Assembly (NCBI GenBank): GCA_035524095.1
Contig: DATKPK010000091.1
Span: 1-8,412, forward strand
DNA from: DATJUF01 sp035524095
GTDB taxonomy: Bacteria > Desulfobacterota > Binatia > Binatales > Binataceae
DNA: 8,412 bases
Direction of reading: 5' to 3'
This document shows, piece by piece, positions 1 to 5,810 of the stretch. The position numbers and the translations under genes are program-made. The notes under the pieces are model-generated. The model saw nothing but the letters and a program-made list of their open reading frames with translations, searched no databases and was not told where the DNA came from. The first letter of the stretch is position 1; each line of letters begins with the position of its first letter.

Positions 1-438
1 GGCGACGCTATAGGGTTGATTCTTTTTGCTGGCCTTGACAAAGGCGTTGTTGAAGAAAGCGGCGAGTTGGCCAATTTGCGTAAGATCAAGTGTGACTTGA
101 GAAGAGCCCGCGCTGTTGCCGATACCTTTCAGGACTGGCGCCGGAATCGTGACCCAATTCTTGTCACCTTCGGCGGCGTCAGCATTCGGGTTCAAGCGCA
201 CGCCGAGGACGTTGAGATAGACATGTTGGTAGGGCAGCGGCGATGGTTCAGCGATCGGGGTACCCTCGCTATCAACCTGAACTACTGAACCGATAAAGGC
301 GAGCTGGATGACACCGTCACCACTTGGAATTTTAGCTGCCACGGCAAGGTGCTGATTGCTAATCATCACCAGCGTGAGGATTAGAAAGACTGGTGCGAGG
401 AGCGCCAGTGCCGCCCGTCCTGAGGATAAATCTTTCAC
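1..438 (-). CDS. Secreted protein, DUF4382-like, partial (3' end beyond window)
   Basis: The minus strand is open from a GTG at 438 to the left edge: 146 codons without a stop, with the C-terminus missing. An in-frame TAA lies 14 codons upstream of the GTG, with no other ATG, GTG or TTG between, so the start is well fixed although the ribosome site is weak. Residues 1-35 form a signal peptide: a basic N-terminus, a hydrophobic core (LALLAPVFLILTLVMI) and an AVA-A type cleavage site. The visible mature part is probably all beta. It has a YxxVYLNVLGVRLNP strand, then NWVTIPAP, then VTLDLTQIGQL, the order of elements expected in DUF4382-type extracytoplasmic beta-sandwich proteins. The family match is by eye and moderate at best; no enzymatic motif is seen. 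It is divergent from the VWA-FHA gene, so the two may share a control region. The function is unknown, probably at the cell surface or in the periplasm. Confidence 0.75.
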   Translation of the reverse strand, partial: MKDLSSGRAALALLAPVFLILTLVMISNQHLAVAAKIPSGDGVIQLAFIGSVVQVDSEGTPIAEPSPLPYQHVYLNVLGVRLNPNADAAEGDKNWVTIPAPVLKGIGNSAGSSQVTLDLTQIGQLAAFFNNAFVKASKKNQPYSVA

Positions 439-475
439 TCGAAACCCGTGTCCAAGCCGATCGGTCAGCGTTTTG

Positions 476-492
476 GGTTAACCTATGTAACC
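476..492. promoter_or_regulatory. Palindrome GGTTAACC plus repeated TAACC, possible operator
   Basis: GGTTAACC at 476-483 is a perfect palindrome, and TAACC recurs at 488-492, nine bases after its first occurrence. The site lies 38 bases upstream of the GTG start at 438 on the minus strand, a position where a repressor or activator could act. This rests on position and symmetry only; an 8-base palindrome can occur by chance. Confidence 0.2.
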
Positions 493-554
493 GGCGAAGG
501 CAAGCCACCTTCCGCGCACAAAGGCGTGAACAGACCTAAATTACCACGCACCTC

Positions 555-568
555 GCAAACTCGTTTGC
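555..568. repeat. Short inverted repeat GCAAAC-TC-GTTTGC
   Basis: A perfect 6-base inverted repeat with a 2-base centre lies at 555-568. It is followed directly by a skewed C/G-rich tract to about position 600 (motifs GCTTCGCC, TTCGGCTCCG, GGCGCGGCGG). No second copy is in the window, so a dispersed repeat family cannot be shown from here. Confidence 0.35.
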
Positions 569-672
569 TCGCTTCGCCTTCGGCTCCGCTGGCGCGGCGG
601 ACATGGTAATGATGCTAAAGAAATCCTTATGTGCCCAAGCCTTGGAACGGCTCGGTGGGAGTCGTTGGGTGC

Positions 673-702
673 TTGACTGCGCTGGCCGGTGGTCTGGAGA
701 AT
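673..702 (+). promoter_or_regulatory. Weak sigma70-type promoter candidate for the VWA-FHA gene
   Basis: TTGACT (673-678) is a good -35 box. GAGAAT (697-702), 18 bases on, matches four of six positions of the -10 box. It would give a leader of roughly 95 bases before the ATG at 804. The -10 box is poor, so this is only a candidate. Confidence 0.25.
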
Positions 703-803
703 CGCTCATGCGGCAAAGCGGGCGGGGCAGTGTCGAAAAAACGCGAAGAACGCAATTAGCAGGTGTGAAGAGTCTGCGCTTAGACAACTTAAGGATCGCG
801 CTG

Positions 804-2504
804 ATGGCTCGAATGTTAATGTCTGCCATCCTCACGGTCGTGACGCGCTGGGCGGCGGGATGGATCAGTGCGCTGCTCGTGGCGGGGATGATATTGGGCG
901 GTGCGGCGGTCGCCGAGGCCTCGCTGCAGGTGACGGTCGGGAATCCCGGGCTTGATCATTTTGATTCGGAAGGGGCAGTTCAGCTCGATTTCGGCATGAC
1001 GGATCAGAACGGCGCGCCAGTCGGCAATTTGCGTCCCGACAACGTCGAGGTCTATGAGAACGGCAAACAGGCTAAAATCATCGATTTTCGCGGGGTTGGC
1101 CAGGGGCGGCCGGTCGATGTGGTATTCGTCCTCGACGTCACCGAATCGATGCAGCCGTATATTGACGCGGTCAAGCAGAACATCATCAATTTCGCGAATG
1201 ATCTGGCGTCCAACAATCGCGATTACCGGCTCGGACTGGTCACCTTCGAGGATTATGTAGTTTCGAGCGTGCCGGATTGTAATTGCGCATATCGAAATCA
1301 GCTTACCTCGAATGTGAATGAGTTCATCTCGTGGGTCGGCTCGCTGCACGCCGGTGGTGGCGGTGACATTCCTGAGGACCAGCTTGACGCGCTCGACTAT
1401 GCGTCGAAACTTCCGTTCCGGCCACAGGCGCAGGGTATCGTGATCATTGTAACCGACGCCCCGCCTCATCATGACGGCGACGGGTCGGAAAACACGCAGC
1501 ACGATCAGGCGTTCTGGGATCATCATCAGCGCGGCGTCGAGGTTACGAGTCTGACGGGCGCCAAGGTCGCGGCGGAGATGCAGCGTGACGGGCTGACACT
1601 CTACGCTGTCGCCCCCCCGCCCTTCATTGCGCCGGAATATGCCGAAATCGTGGACGCCACGCATGGACGGCTATTCAATATCGTTTCGGAGGAGGACCGT
1701 TTCCCTGAATTGGTACGTGAGATCGGTCATTCGATTGCGACCGAGTACTCACTCAGCTACCGCACGCCGGAGCCGATCGAGGACGGGACGAAGCGCGACA
1801 TCGAACTACGAGTGAATTACAATGGCGAGACGGGCGTTGCCGATACGTCTTATCAGGTGCGCGGCGTTGGCGGTGCGGCGATTCATGTTCCCGAAGAAGG
1901 CAATGCCAGCGAAGAGGGTACTGGACTTACTCAGGTATCATTTGCTTGGTGGAACGGTGTAGTTCCGCTAGTCGCGCTGATGGGGCTATTCGGCCTGTCG
2001 CGCGTGCGCTTCGGCGTTCCGGCCGAGGAACTGCAAAGCATCGTGGAAGCACAGTCGCGGGCGCCGGCTCCGAATCTGATGGCGAGTGCGCGCGATTTCG
2101 TCAATCAGCGGCAACAGCGGAGCGCGTCACCATCCGCGTCTCCACCTGTTCAGGCGCAAGCTCCGCTTCGGCCGCCGGTAGCTGCCTCTGCGCCAATCGT
2201 GGGTGGCATGCGTGAAGCTCGGCTGAGCGCGCTGAACCCAACCGAACCGGTGCCGAGCGAATATGCGCTGCTCAAGGATGAATTATCGCTCGGACGTGGC
2301 GAGGACAATGATATCGTGATTCCTCATGCAAGCGTGTCGCGTGTGCATGCGCGGCTGGCGCGGCGCAATGGCGCCTTCGAGCTGACCGATCTCAATTCGA
2401 CCAATGGCAGCTATGTCAACGGCAGCCCGGTAAATGGCACAGTACGGGTCGCAAATGGCAGCGAAGTCCGCTTGGGCGATATCCGCTTCATGCTGCGATT
2501 CTAG
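804..2504 (+). CDS. Exported von Willebrand factor A - transmembrane - FHA domain protein
   Basis: The 566-residue protein starts at ATG 804, chosen because TAAGGA (790-795) sits 8 bases before it and a signal sequence follows at once. The open frame extends to 603, but that leader has no domain and would bury the signal. Domains: signal or anchor 1-39 (core about 20-36, AVAEA end); a small beta domain 40-97 of the VWFA-related type (DNVEVYENGKQAKIIDF); VWA about 104-310 with a MIDAS DxTxS (D111, T113, S115), GGGGDIPED (184-192) and VTD (D218); one membrane helix about 383-398; a Pro/Ala/Gln-rich linker 420-480; FHA 484-566 with GRGEDND (497-503), SRVHA (512-516) and NSTNGSYVNG (531-540). VWA domains bind ligands through a metal ion and FHA domains read phosphothreonine. 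The predicted topology puts VWA outside and FHA in the cytoplasm, suggesting a link between envelope contacts and Ser/Thr kinase signalling. That role is inference. Odd points are a CxC pair (C159, C161) and a His/Asp-rich loop (222-241). Confidence 0.9.
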   Translation: MARMLMSAILTVVTRWAAGWISALLVAGMILGGAAVAEASLQVTVGNPGLDHFDSEGAVQLDFGMTDQNGAPVGNLRPDNVEVYENGKQAKIIDFRGVGQGRPVDVVFVLDVTESMQPYIDAVKQNIINFANDLASNNRDYRLGLVTFEDYVVSSVPDCNCAYRNQLTSNVNEFISWVGSLHAGGGGDIPEDQLDALDYASKLPFRPQAQGIVIIVTDAPPHHDGDGSENTQHDQAFWDHHQRGVEVTSLTGAKVAAEMQRDGLTLYAVAPPPFIAPEYAEIVDATHGRLFNIVSEEDRFPELVREIGHSIATEYSLSYRTPEPIEDGTKRDIELRVNYNGETGVADTSYQVRGVGGAAIHVPEEGNASEEGTGLTQVSFAWWNGVVPLVALMGLFGLSRVRFGVPAEELQSIVEAQSRAPAPNLMASARDFVNQRQQRSASPSASPPVQAQAPLRPPVAASAPIVGGMREARLSALNPTEPVPSEYALLKDELSLGRGEDNDIVIPHASVSRVHARLARRNGAFELTDLNSTNGSYVNGSPVNGTVRVANGSEVRLGDIRFMLRF

Positions 2505-2533
2505 CGGACGCCGCAGGCGGTCTTGCCAGCGAA

Positions 2534-3070
2534 TCAATTGGTAGCTGGCCGCGCGTAAGTCGGCCGGTGCTCCCGCATGGCCCTAGCCTCAATTGCTTTA
2601 AGCAGGCGGGCTTCCTGGGTTCCGCGCGAGACGCACTGGACGTTAGTGGTCGGGCGCAGGGGTATCTGGAGAGGCGCATCGAACGTAGCGTGCACGCTGA
2701 CGCTGGTAGCCTCGTTGCCAGCAGGAACAACGTAAAAGTTATAGACGACGGTCGAGTCGATATTCGGTTCAGCTTGATATTTGTTGGCGACAGACCGAAG
2801 CTCGCCACAGTCAGCATCCTTAAGTGTGAAGCCACCATACGCCTGGGTCTCGATCAGGCCGCTGGCCGGGTCCTCAGTGACCAGACGGTAGCCGTTGGCG
2901 GTAATCACCTGATGAGCGGCGTCCCATACGAGATCAAACGGCTTGCCGATCGTGACGCTCGATTGAGCCGCACTTGGTTGTTGCCCCACTGGAGGATAAA
3001 AGCATCCACCAAGCGCCGAGCTCGAGGCGATAATCAGGCTGAGCAGCGCCACGATGGGAGAAGCTTTCAT
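2534..3070 (-). CDS. Small predicted lipoprotein of unknown function
   Basis: From ATG 3070 this gives 178 residues. Residues 1-22 are a lipoprotein signal: MKAS, a hydrophobic core, then the lipobox SALGGC with C23 as the lipid-bearing cysteine. The frame is open to a TTG at 3178, but that would place 36 residues ahead of a perfect lipoprotein signal, and a promoter-like TGCTATGAT lies between the two starts, so 3070 is preferred. After a Pro/Gln/Ser linker, the mature domain has an alternating pattern (FDLVWDAAHQVITANGYRL, then a turn and GLIETQ) like small two-layer alpha/beta lipoprotein domains of the BamC-like kind. It ends with NVQCVSRGTQEARLLKAI, a cysteine-plus-SxGxxE ending before a last helix. 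C88 and C146 could form a disulfide. It converges on the VWA-FHA gene with a 29-base gap and is divergent from the cupin. I do not recognise the family; the likely location is an envelope membrane, periplasm-facing. Confidence 0.8.
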   Translation of the reverse strand: MKASPIVALLSLIIASSSALGGCFYPPVGQQPSAAQSSVTIGKPFDLVWDAAHQVITANGYRLVTEDPASGLIETQAYGGFTLKDADCGELRSVANKYQAEPNIDSTVVYNFYVVPAGNEATSVSVHATFDAPLQIPLRPTTNVQCVSRGTQEARLLKAIEARAMREHRPTYARPATN

Positions 3071-3085
3071 CGGAACAGCGCCGCT

Positions 3086-3094
3086 ATCATAGCA
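3086..3094 (-). promoter_or_regulatory. Extended -10 promoter element of the lipoprotein gene
   Basis: On the minus strand TGCTATGAT (3094 to 3086) matches the extended -10 pattern TGnTATAAT with a single mismatch. The -35 region is poor, as is usual for extended -10 promoters. Transcription would begin near 3079 and leave only about 9 untranslated bases before ATG 3070, which fits the missing ribosome binding site. Confidence 0.45.
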
Positions 3095-3204
3095 GAGCGG
3101 AAAAAGCGGGATATGGTCGCTAAGGATTATCGGTAGCGAAAGACTTCGAGCAGTAGGGAGACTGCCGATCTCCTTCAAGCCGCTGGAAAATTCAAAGTTT
3201 CACG

Positions 3205-3235
3205 ATCTAGCCGGGGGTTCTCCCGCGTCCTAGAT
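3205..3235. repeat. Nested inverted repeat between the lipoprotein and cupin genes
   Basis: ATCTAG (3205-3210) pairs perfectly with CTAGAT (3230-3235). Inside it CGGG/CCCG (3212-3215 with 3222-3225) forms a second stem, extended by a G-T pair around a GTTC loop. There is no T-run on either side, so it is not a typical intrinsic terminator. It lies 48 bases ahead of the cupin start, so it may be an operator or a leader hairpin. Confidence 0.35.
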
Positions 3236-3282
3236 TCATGATCAACTAAAGTCAGCGATCGTAAATCGGTAGAGGATGAAAA

Positions 3283-3678
3283 ATGGAAATCAAGCGAAGC
3301 GGTTCACGCCCCTCCCGTAAGGGACCATCGGAATATTTCACCGGCAACGTACGGCTCGATCCTTTGTTCGACCCGCCCGAGCCCGCGCGTGCTTACGGTG
3401 CGTTGGTGACGTTCGAGCCCGGCGCGCGCACGGCGTGGCATACCCATCCGCTAGGGCAGACGTTGATCGTCACAGCCGGATGCGGCTGGACGCAATGCTG
3501 GGGCGAACCCAAAGAGGAAATCCGGCCGGGCGATGTAGTCTGGTGTCCGCCCGGTAAGAAACATTGGCATGGCGCCACGGCGACTACCGCGATGTCGCAT
3601 ATCGCGATCGTGGAAAAGCTCAACGGCAAGGCGGTCGACTGGATGGAGAAGGTCAGCGACGAGCAGTATCAGGGCTGA
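3283..3678 (+). CDS. Small cupin, (R)-hydroxynitrile lyase-like
   Basis: The 131-residue single-domain cupin starts at ATG 3283 with AGAGGA (3271-3276) six bases before it; an in-frame ATG at 3277 would overlap that site. Cupin motif 1 is the segment around AWHTHPLGQT (51-60) and motif 2 is RPGDVVWCPPGKKHWHG (81-97). The ligands H53, H55, Q59 and H94 match, in identity and numbering as I recall them, the manganese site of the cupin hydroxynitrile lyase of Granulicella tundricola. H96 and H106, also near that active site, are present, as is the family ending around DWMEKVSDEQY. Characterised members reversibly split mandelonitrile into benzaldehyde and HCN. Many homologues are annotated only as cupins, so the natural substrate is open. 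It is cytoplasmic, with no signal peptide. The aldo/keto reductase follows on the same strand and is likely cotranscribed. I am sure of the cupin fold and fairly sure of the subfamily, but not of the physiological reaction. Confidence 0.88.
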   Translation: MEIKRSGSRPSRKGPSEYFTGNVRLDPLFDPPEPARAYGALVTFEPGARTAWHTHPLGQTLIVTAGCGWTQCWGEPKEEIRPGDVVWCPPGKKHWHGATATTAMSHIAIVEKLNGKAVDWMEKVSDEQYQG

Positions 3679-3779
3679 TCACGCGAAGGGCTTGAAATCA
3701 TAGCGGGGATGCGCCGATGACGACGTGGACCGACGACGATCTCCACAAGGCCGGCAAGTTCCCACTCGTGGAGAGAACA

Positions 3780-4778
3780 ATGCAGAAGCGAAAACTTGGA
3801 AAAAGCGATTTGGAAGTATCGGCGATTGGATTCGGCTGTATGGGATTGACTTTCGGCTACGGCCCGGCTGTCGAGAAACAGCACGGCGTCGCCGTGATAC
3901 GAGCGGCGGTCGAAGATGGCGTAACCTTCTTCGATACCGCTGAGACCTATGGCCCCTTCTTTAATGAAGAACTGGTTGGCGAGGCGCTAGCGCCCTTCAA
4001 GGGCAAGGTAGTGATCGCGACTAAGTTTGGATGGGACATCGACCCCGAGACGGGCAAGCATCGGGGCGGTGTTAACAGCAAGCCGGAACAGATCAAGCGC
4101 GCGGTTGAGGGCTCGCTTAAACGGCTCCGAATCGAGTCGATTGATCTGTTATATCAGCATCGGGTCGATCCCAACGTACCGATTGAAGAAGTGGCGGGAG
4201 CGGTAAAGGAGCTCATTCAGGAAGGCAAGGCGAAGCACTTTGGCCTTTCAGAGGCGGCAGCGCAGACGATTCGGCGCGCTCACGCGGTCCATCCGGTGAC
4301 GGCAGTCCAGAGCGAATACTCGCTGTGGTGGAAGCGCCCCGAGGAGGACGTTCTTCCGGCTATGGAAGAACTAGGAATCGGGTTCGTGCCGTATAGTCCT
4401 TTAGGCCGAGGATTTCTCACCGGCAAGATCGACGAAAATACTGCATTTAATACTGAGAAAGATATTCGCAATACCCTTCCACGCTTCACCCCTGAGGCCC
4501 GTAAAACGAATCAGGCATTGGTTGATCTACTTGCAAAAATTGCGGAGCGGAAAAAAGCGACATCGGCGCAGATTGCGCTCGCATGGCTGCTCGCACAGAA
4601 GCCGTGGATTGTTCCGATCCCCGGCACAACCAAGATCGAGCGCCTGGGGGAAAACGACGGCGCGGCCAAAGTCGAGTTGAGCAAAGGCGATTTAGAGGAA
4701 ATCGCAGAGGCCGCCGCGAAAATCAAAGTTGAAGGTGCTCGATATACGGAGCAGATGGAACGGTTGAGCTATCGCTAG
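3780..4778 (+). CDS. NADP-dependent aldo/keto reductase
   Basis: From ATG 3780 the protein has 332 residues, the usual length, and begins with the family's normal N-terminus (MQKRKLGKS). It is a TIM-barrel oxidoreductase that reduces aldehydes or ketones with NADPH. The catalytic tetrad is D52, Y57, K82 and H127, in the contexts FFDTAETYG, VVIATKFG and LLYQHRVD. The cofactor-binding segments are VPYSPLGRGFLTGK (203-216) and IPGTTKIERL (280-289). It resembles the YakC-like (AKR13-type) group. An alternative ATG at 3717 has its own GGGGA ribosome site and adds 21 residues (MTTWTDDDLHKAGKFPLVERT) not typical of the family. The chosen start has GGAGAG only four bases away. The gap to the upstream cupin is 101 bases, or 38 with the longer start, so one operon is likely. 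Substrate not predictable; an aldehyde made by the cupin is one possibility. Confidence 0.9.
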   Translation: MQKRKLGKSDLEVSAIGFGCMGLTFGYGPAVEKQHGVAVIRAAVEDGVTFFDTAETYGPFFNEELVGEALAPFKGKVVIATKFGWDIDPETGKHRGGVNSKPEQIKRAVEGSLKRLRIESIDLLYQHRVDPNVPIEEVAGAVKELIQEGKAKHFGLSEAAAQTIRRAHAVHPVTAVQSEYSLWWKRPEEDVLPAMEELGIGFVPYSPLGRGFLTGKIDENTAFNTEKDIRNTLPRFTPEARKTNQALVDLLAKIAERKKATSAQIALAWLLAQKPWIVPIPGTTKIERLGENDGAAKVELSKGDLEEIAEAAAKIKVEGARYTEQMERLSYR

Positions 4779-4842
4779 CGAGAACCGCCGGTGGAAATCA
4801 CGCCGCTTCCCTCGTGCCACAGCCTATAGTGTCGAGACTTTC

Positions 4843-4865
4843 GAGCAGGGCATTAAGCCCTGCTC
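4843..4865. terminator. Perfect 9-bp hairpin, terminator-like but without a T-tract
   Basis: GAGCAGGGC (4843-4851), loop ATTAA, then GCCCTGCTC (4857-4865) form a perfect G/C-rich stem. It lies 64 bases after the aldo/keto reductase stop and 134 bases before yebC. Neither strand has a run of T after it, so it may be a T-less terminator or pause site, or a dyad bound by a protein. Position favours transcription ending between the two units. Confidence 0.45.
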
Positions 4866-4908
4866 TGCCGGGGAAAGCGCTGGTGCGATGGCGGTCGGGG
4901 GAAAGTTG

Positions 4909-4933
4909 CGAAGGTGTGACTCCACCCGATTCG
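4909..4933 (+). promoter_or_regulatory. Possible stem-loop in the region before yebC
   Basis: CGAAGGTG (4909-4916) can pair with CACC (4923-4926) and, across a CGA bulge, TTCG (4930-4933), closing a TGACTC loop. No known riboswitch signature is seen. The stem is short and may be chance. Confidence 0.15.
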
Positions 4934-4999
4934 GCTGTTGTGCTATTGCTTTGACTTTGCGGAGCGGTGCAGTGAAGCGCGGTTCCAGAGGCATAAGCG

Positions 5000-5752
5000 A
5001 TGTCGGGTCATTCAAAATGGAGTTCGATCAAGCATAAGAAGGCGGCGCGCGACGCCAAGCGCGGTAAGCTCTTCACCAAGCTGATCAAGGAAATTACGAT
5101 TGCGGCGCGGCTGGGCGGAGGCGATATCAATGCCAATCCACGGCTGCGGACGGCGGTCACGACCGCCAAGCAGCAGTCGATGCCGAACGACAACATCGAT
5201 CGCGCAATTAAAAAGGGCACCGGCGAGCTCGGCGGCGGTCAGCTTGAGGAGATCGCGTACGAAGGCTATGGGCCAGCCGGGGTCGCGATAATCGCTGACG
5301 TCTACAGCGACAATCGTAATCGGACGGTGGCCGACCTGCGCTTTATCTTCTCGCGTCACGGCGGGAACCTTGGTGAGTCCGGCTGCGTCGCGTGGATGTT
5401 CAAGAAGCGTGGCGTGATAACGGTCGAAAAAGAGGCCGCCGATGAGGATCGGCTGATGGAATTGGCGCTCGAAGCCGGAGCCGACGACGTGGTCAGCGAA
5501 GACGACGGCTATCAGGTTATGACTGCGCCCGATAAACTCAATGTGGTCCGTGAGGCGATAGAGCAGGCGCAGATTCCGATTATCAGCGCGGAGATTGCGA
5601 AGATTCCGGAAAATACGGTCAGAGTAACCGGCCATGCGGCGGAGCAGGTGCTCAAGTTAATGGAAGATCTCGAGGACCATGACGACGTGCAGAGCGTGGC
5701 GGCGAACTTTGAGATGGATGATGAAGTGATGGCGCAATTCTCGGCCGCTTGA
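5000..5752 (+). CDS. yebC: YebC/PmpR family protein (TACO1-like)
   Basis: At 250 residues this is the usual length for the family. It opens with the diagnostic MSGHSKWSSIKHKKAARDAK and continues with KLFTKLIKEITIAAR, NPRLRTAV, MPNDNIDRAIKKGTG, YEGYGPAGVAII, NRNRTVADLRFIFSRHGGNLG and SGCVAWMF, covering all three family domains. Members were first annotated as transcriptional regulators (PmpR); more recent work links the family to ribosomes and to translation of hard-to-make peptides such as proline stretches, like mitochondrial TACO1. It acts in the cytoplasm. ATG 5000 follows AGAGG (4987-4991) at 8 bases. The acidic C-terminus (EDLEDHDDVQ onward) is normal. It sits 58 bases ahead of ruvC, the widely conserved yebC-ruvCAB order, so cotranscription is likely. 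I saw no convincing promoter; TTGACT at 4951 lacks a good -10 box. Confidence 0.97.
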   Translation: MSGHSKWSSIKHKKAARDAKRGKLFTKLIKEITIAARLGGGDINANPRLRTAVTTAKQQSMPNDNIDRAIKKGTGELGGGQLEEIAYEGYGPAGVAIIADVYSDNRNRTVADLRFIFSRHGGNLGESGCVAWMFKKRGVITVEKEAADEDRLMELALEAGADDVVSEDDGYQVMTAPDKLNVVREAIEQAQIPIISAEIAKIPENTVRVTGHAAEQVLKLMEDLEDHDDVQSVAANFEMDDEVMAQFSAA

Positions 5753-5810
5753 GGATTCTAGGCGTCAGGCCCGGCGCGCGAGGTGGTGGCGTGGTTGGCG
5801 GGAGGAGGCT

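Larger units (their letters stand above)
439..803. other. Gene-free divergent control region
   Basis: This 365-base stretch separates the divergent secreted-protein gene and VWA-FHA gene. It holds a perfect 8-base palindrome GGTTAACC (476-483) followed by a second TAACC (488-492), about 40 bases before the GTG of the left gene. It also holds a short hairpin GCAAAC/GTTTGC (555-568) leading into a C/G-rich tract to about 600, and a weak promoter candidate at 673-702. A plus-strand frame open from 603 runs into the VWA gene, but its first 67 codons encode nothing recognisable and the good ribosome site lies at 790-795. I see no RNA gene here. Confidence 0.6.

Noticed and set aside
16..288. Plus-strand open frame of 90 codons at the left edge
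   Set aside because: It lies opposite the minus-strand frame with a GTG start, signal peptide and 146 uninterrupted codons; its own translation has no recognisable features.
603..803. Upstream extension of the VWA-FHA gene from a start at 603
   Set aside because: The 67 extra residues carry no domain and precede a clear signal sequence; a good ribosome site (TAAGGA) lies just before ATG 804.
816..1664. Long minus-strand open frame (282 codons) antisense to the VWA gene
   Set aside because: The opposite strand encodes unmistakable VWA motifs; the antisense translation is Arg/Asp/Ile-rich without domains, a by-product of high-G+C codon use.
2505..2533. Terminator hairpin CCGC-AG-GCGG between the convergent VWA-FHA and lipoprotein genes
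   Set aside because: The stem is four bases with a two-base loop and there is no T-run; too weak to call.
2567..3136. Plus-strand open frame of 189 codons
   Set aside because: It covers the lipoprotein gene on the other strand, which has a lipobox and a coherent domain pattern; the plus-strand translation has none.
3071..3178. TTG-initiated 36-codon extension of the lipoprotein
   Set aside because: It would place a non-signal leader before a perfect lipoprotein signal peptide, and the likely promoter lies inside it.
4951..4979. Promoter for yebC using TTGACT (4951-4956)
   Set aside because: At 17 bases spacing the -10 position reads GAAGCG, which does not resemble TATAAT; no better partner was found.
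4824..5015. Minus-strand 63-codon frame before yebC
   Set aside because: It overlaps the strong hairpin and the yebC start and shows no protein-like pattern.
5012..5635. Minus-strand 207-codon frame antisense to yebC
   Set aside because: yebC is certain from its conserved motifs; the antisense product has no recognisable domain.
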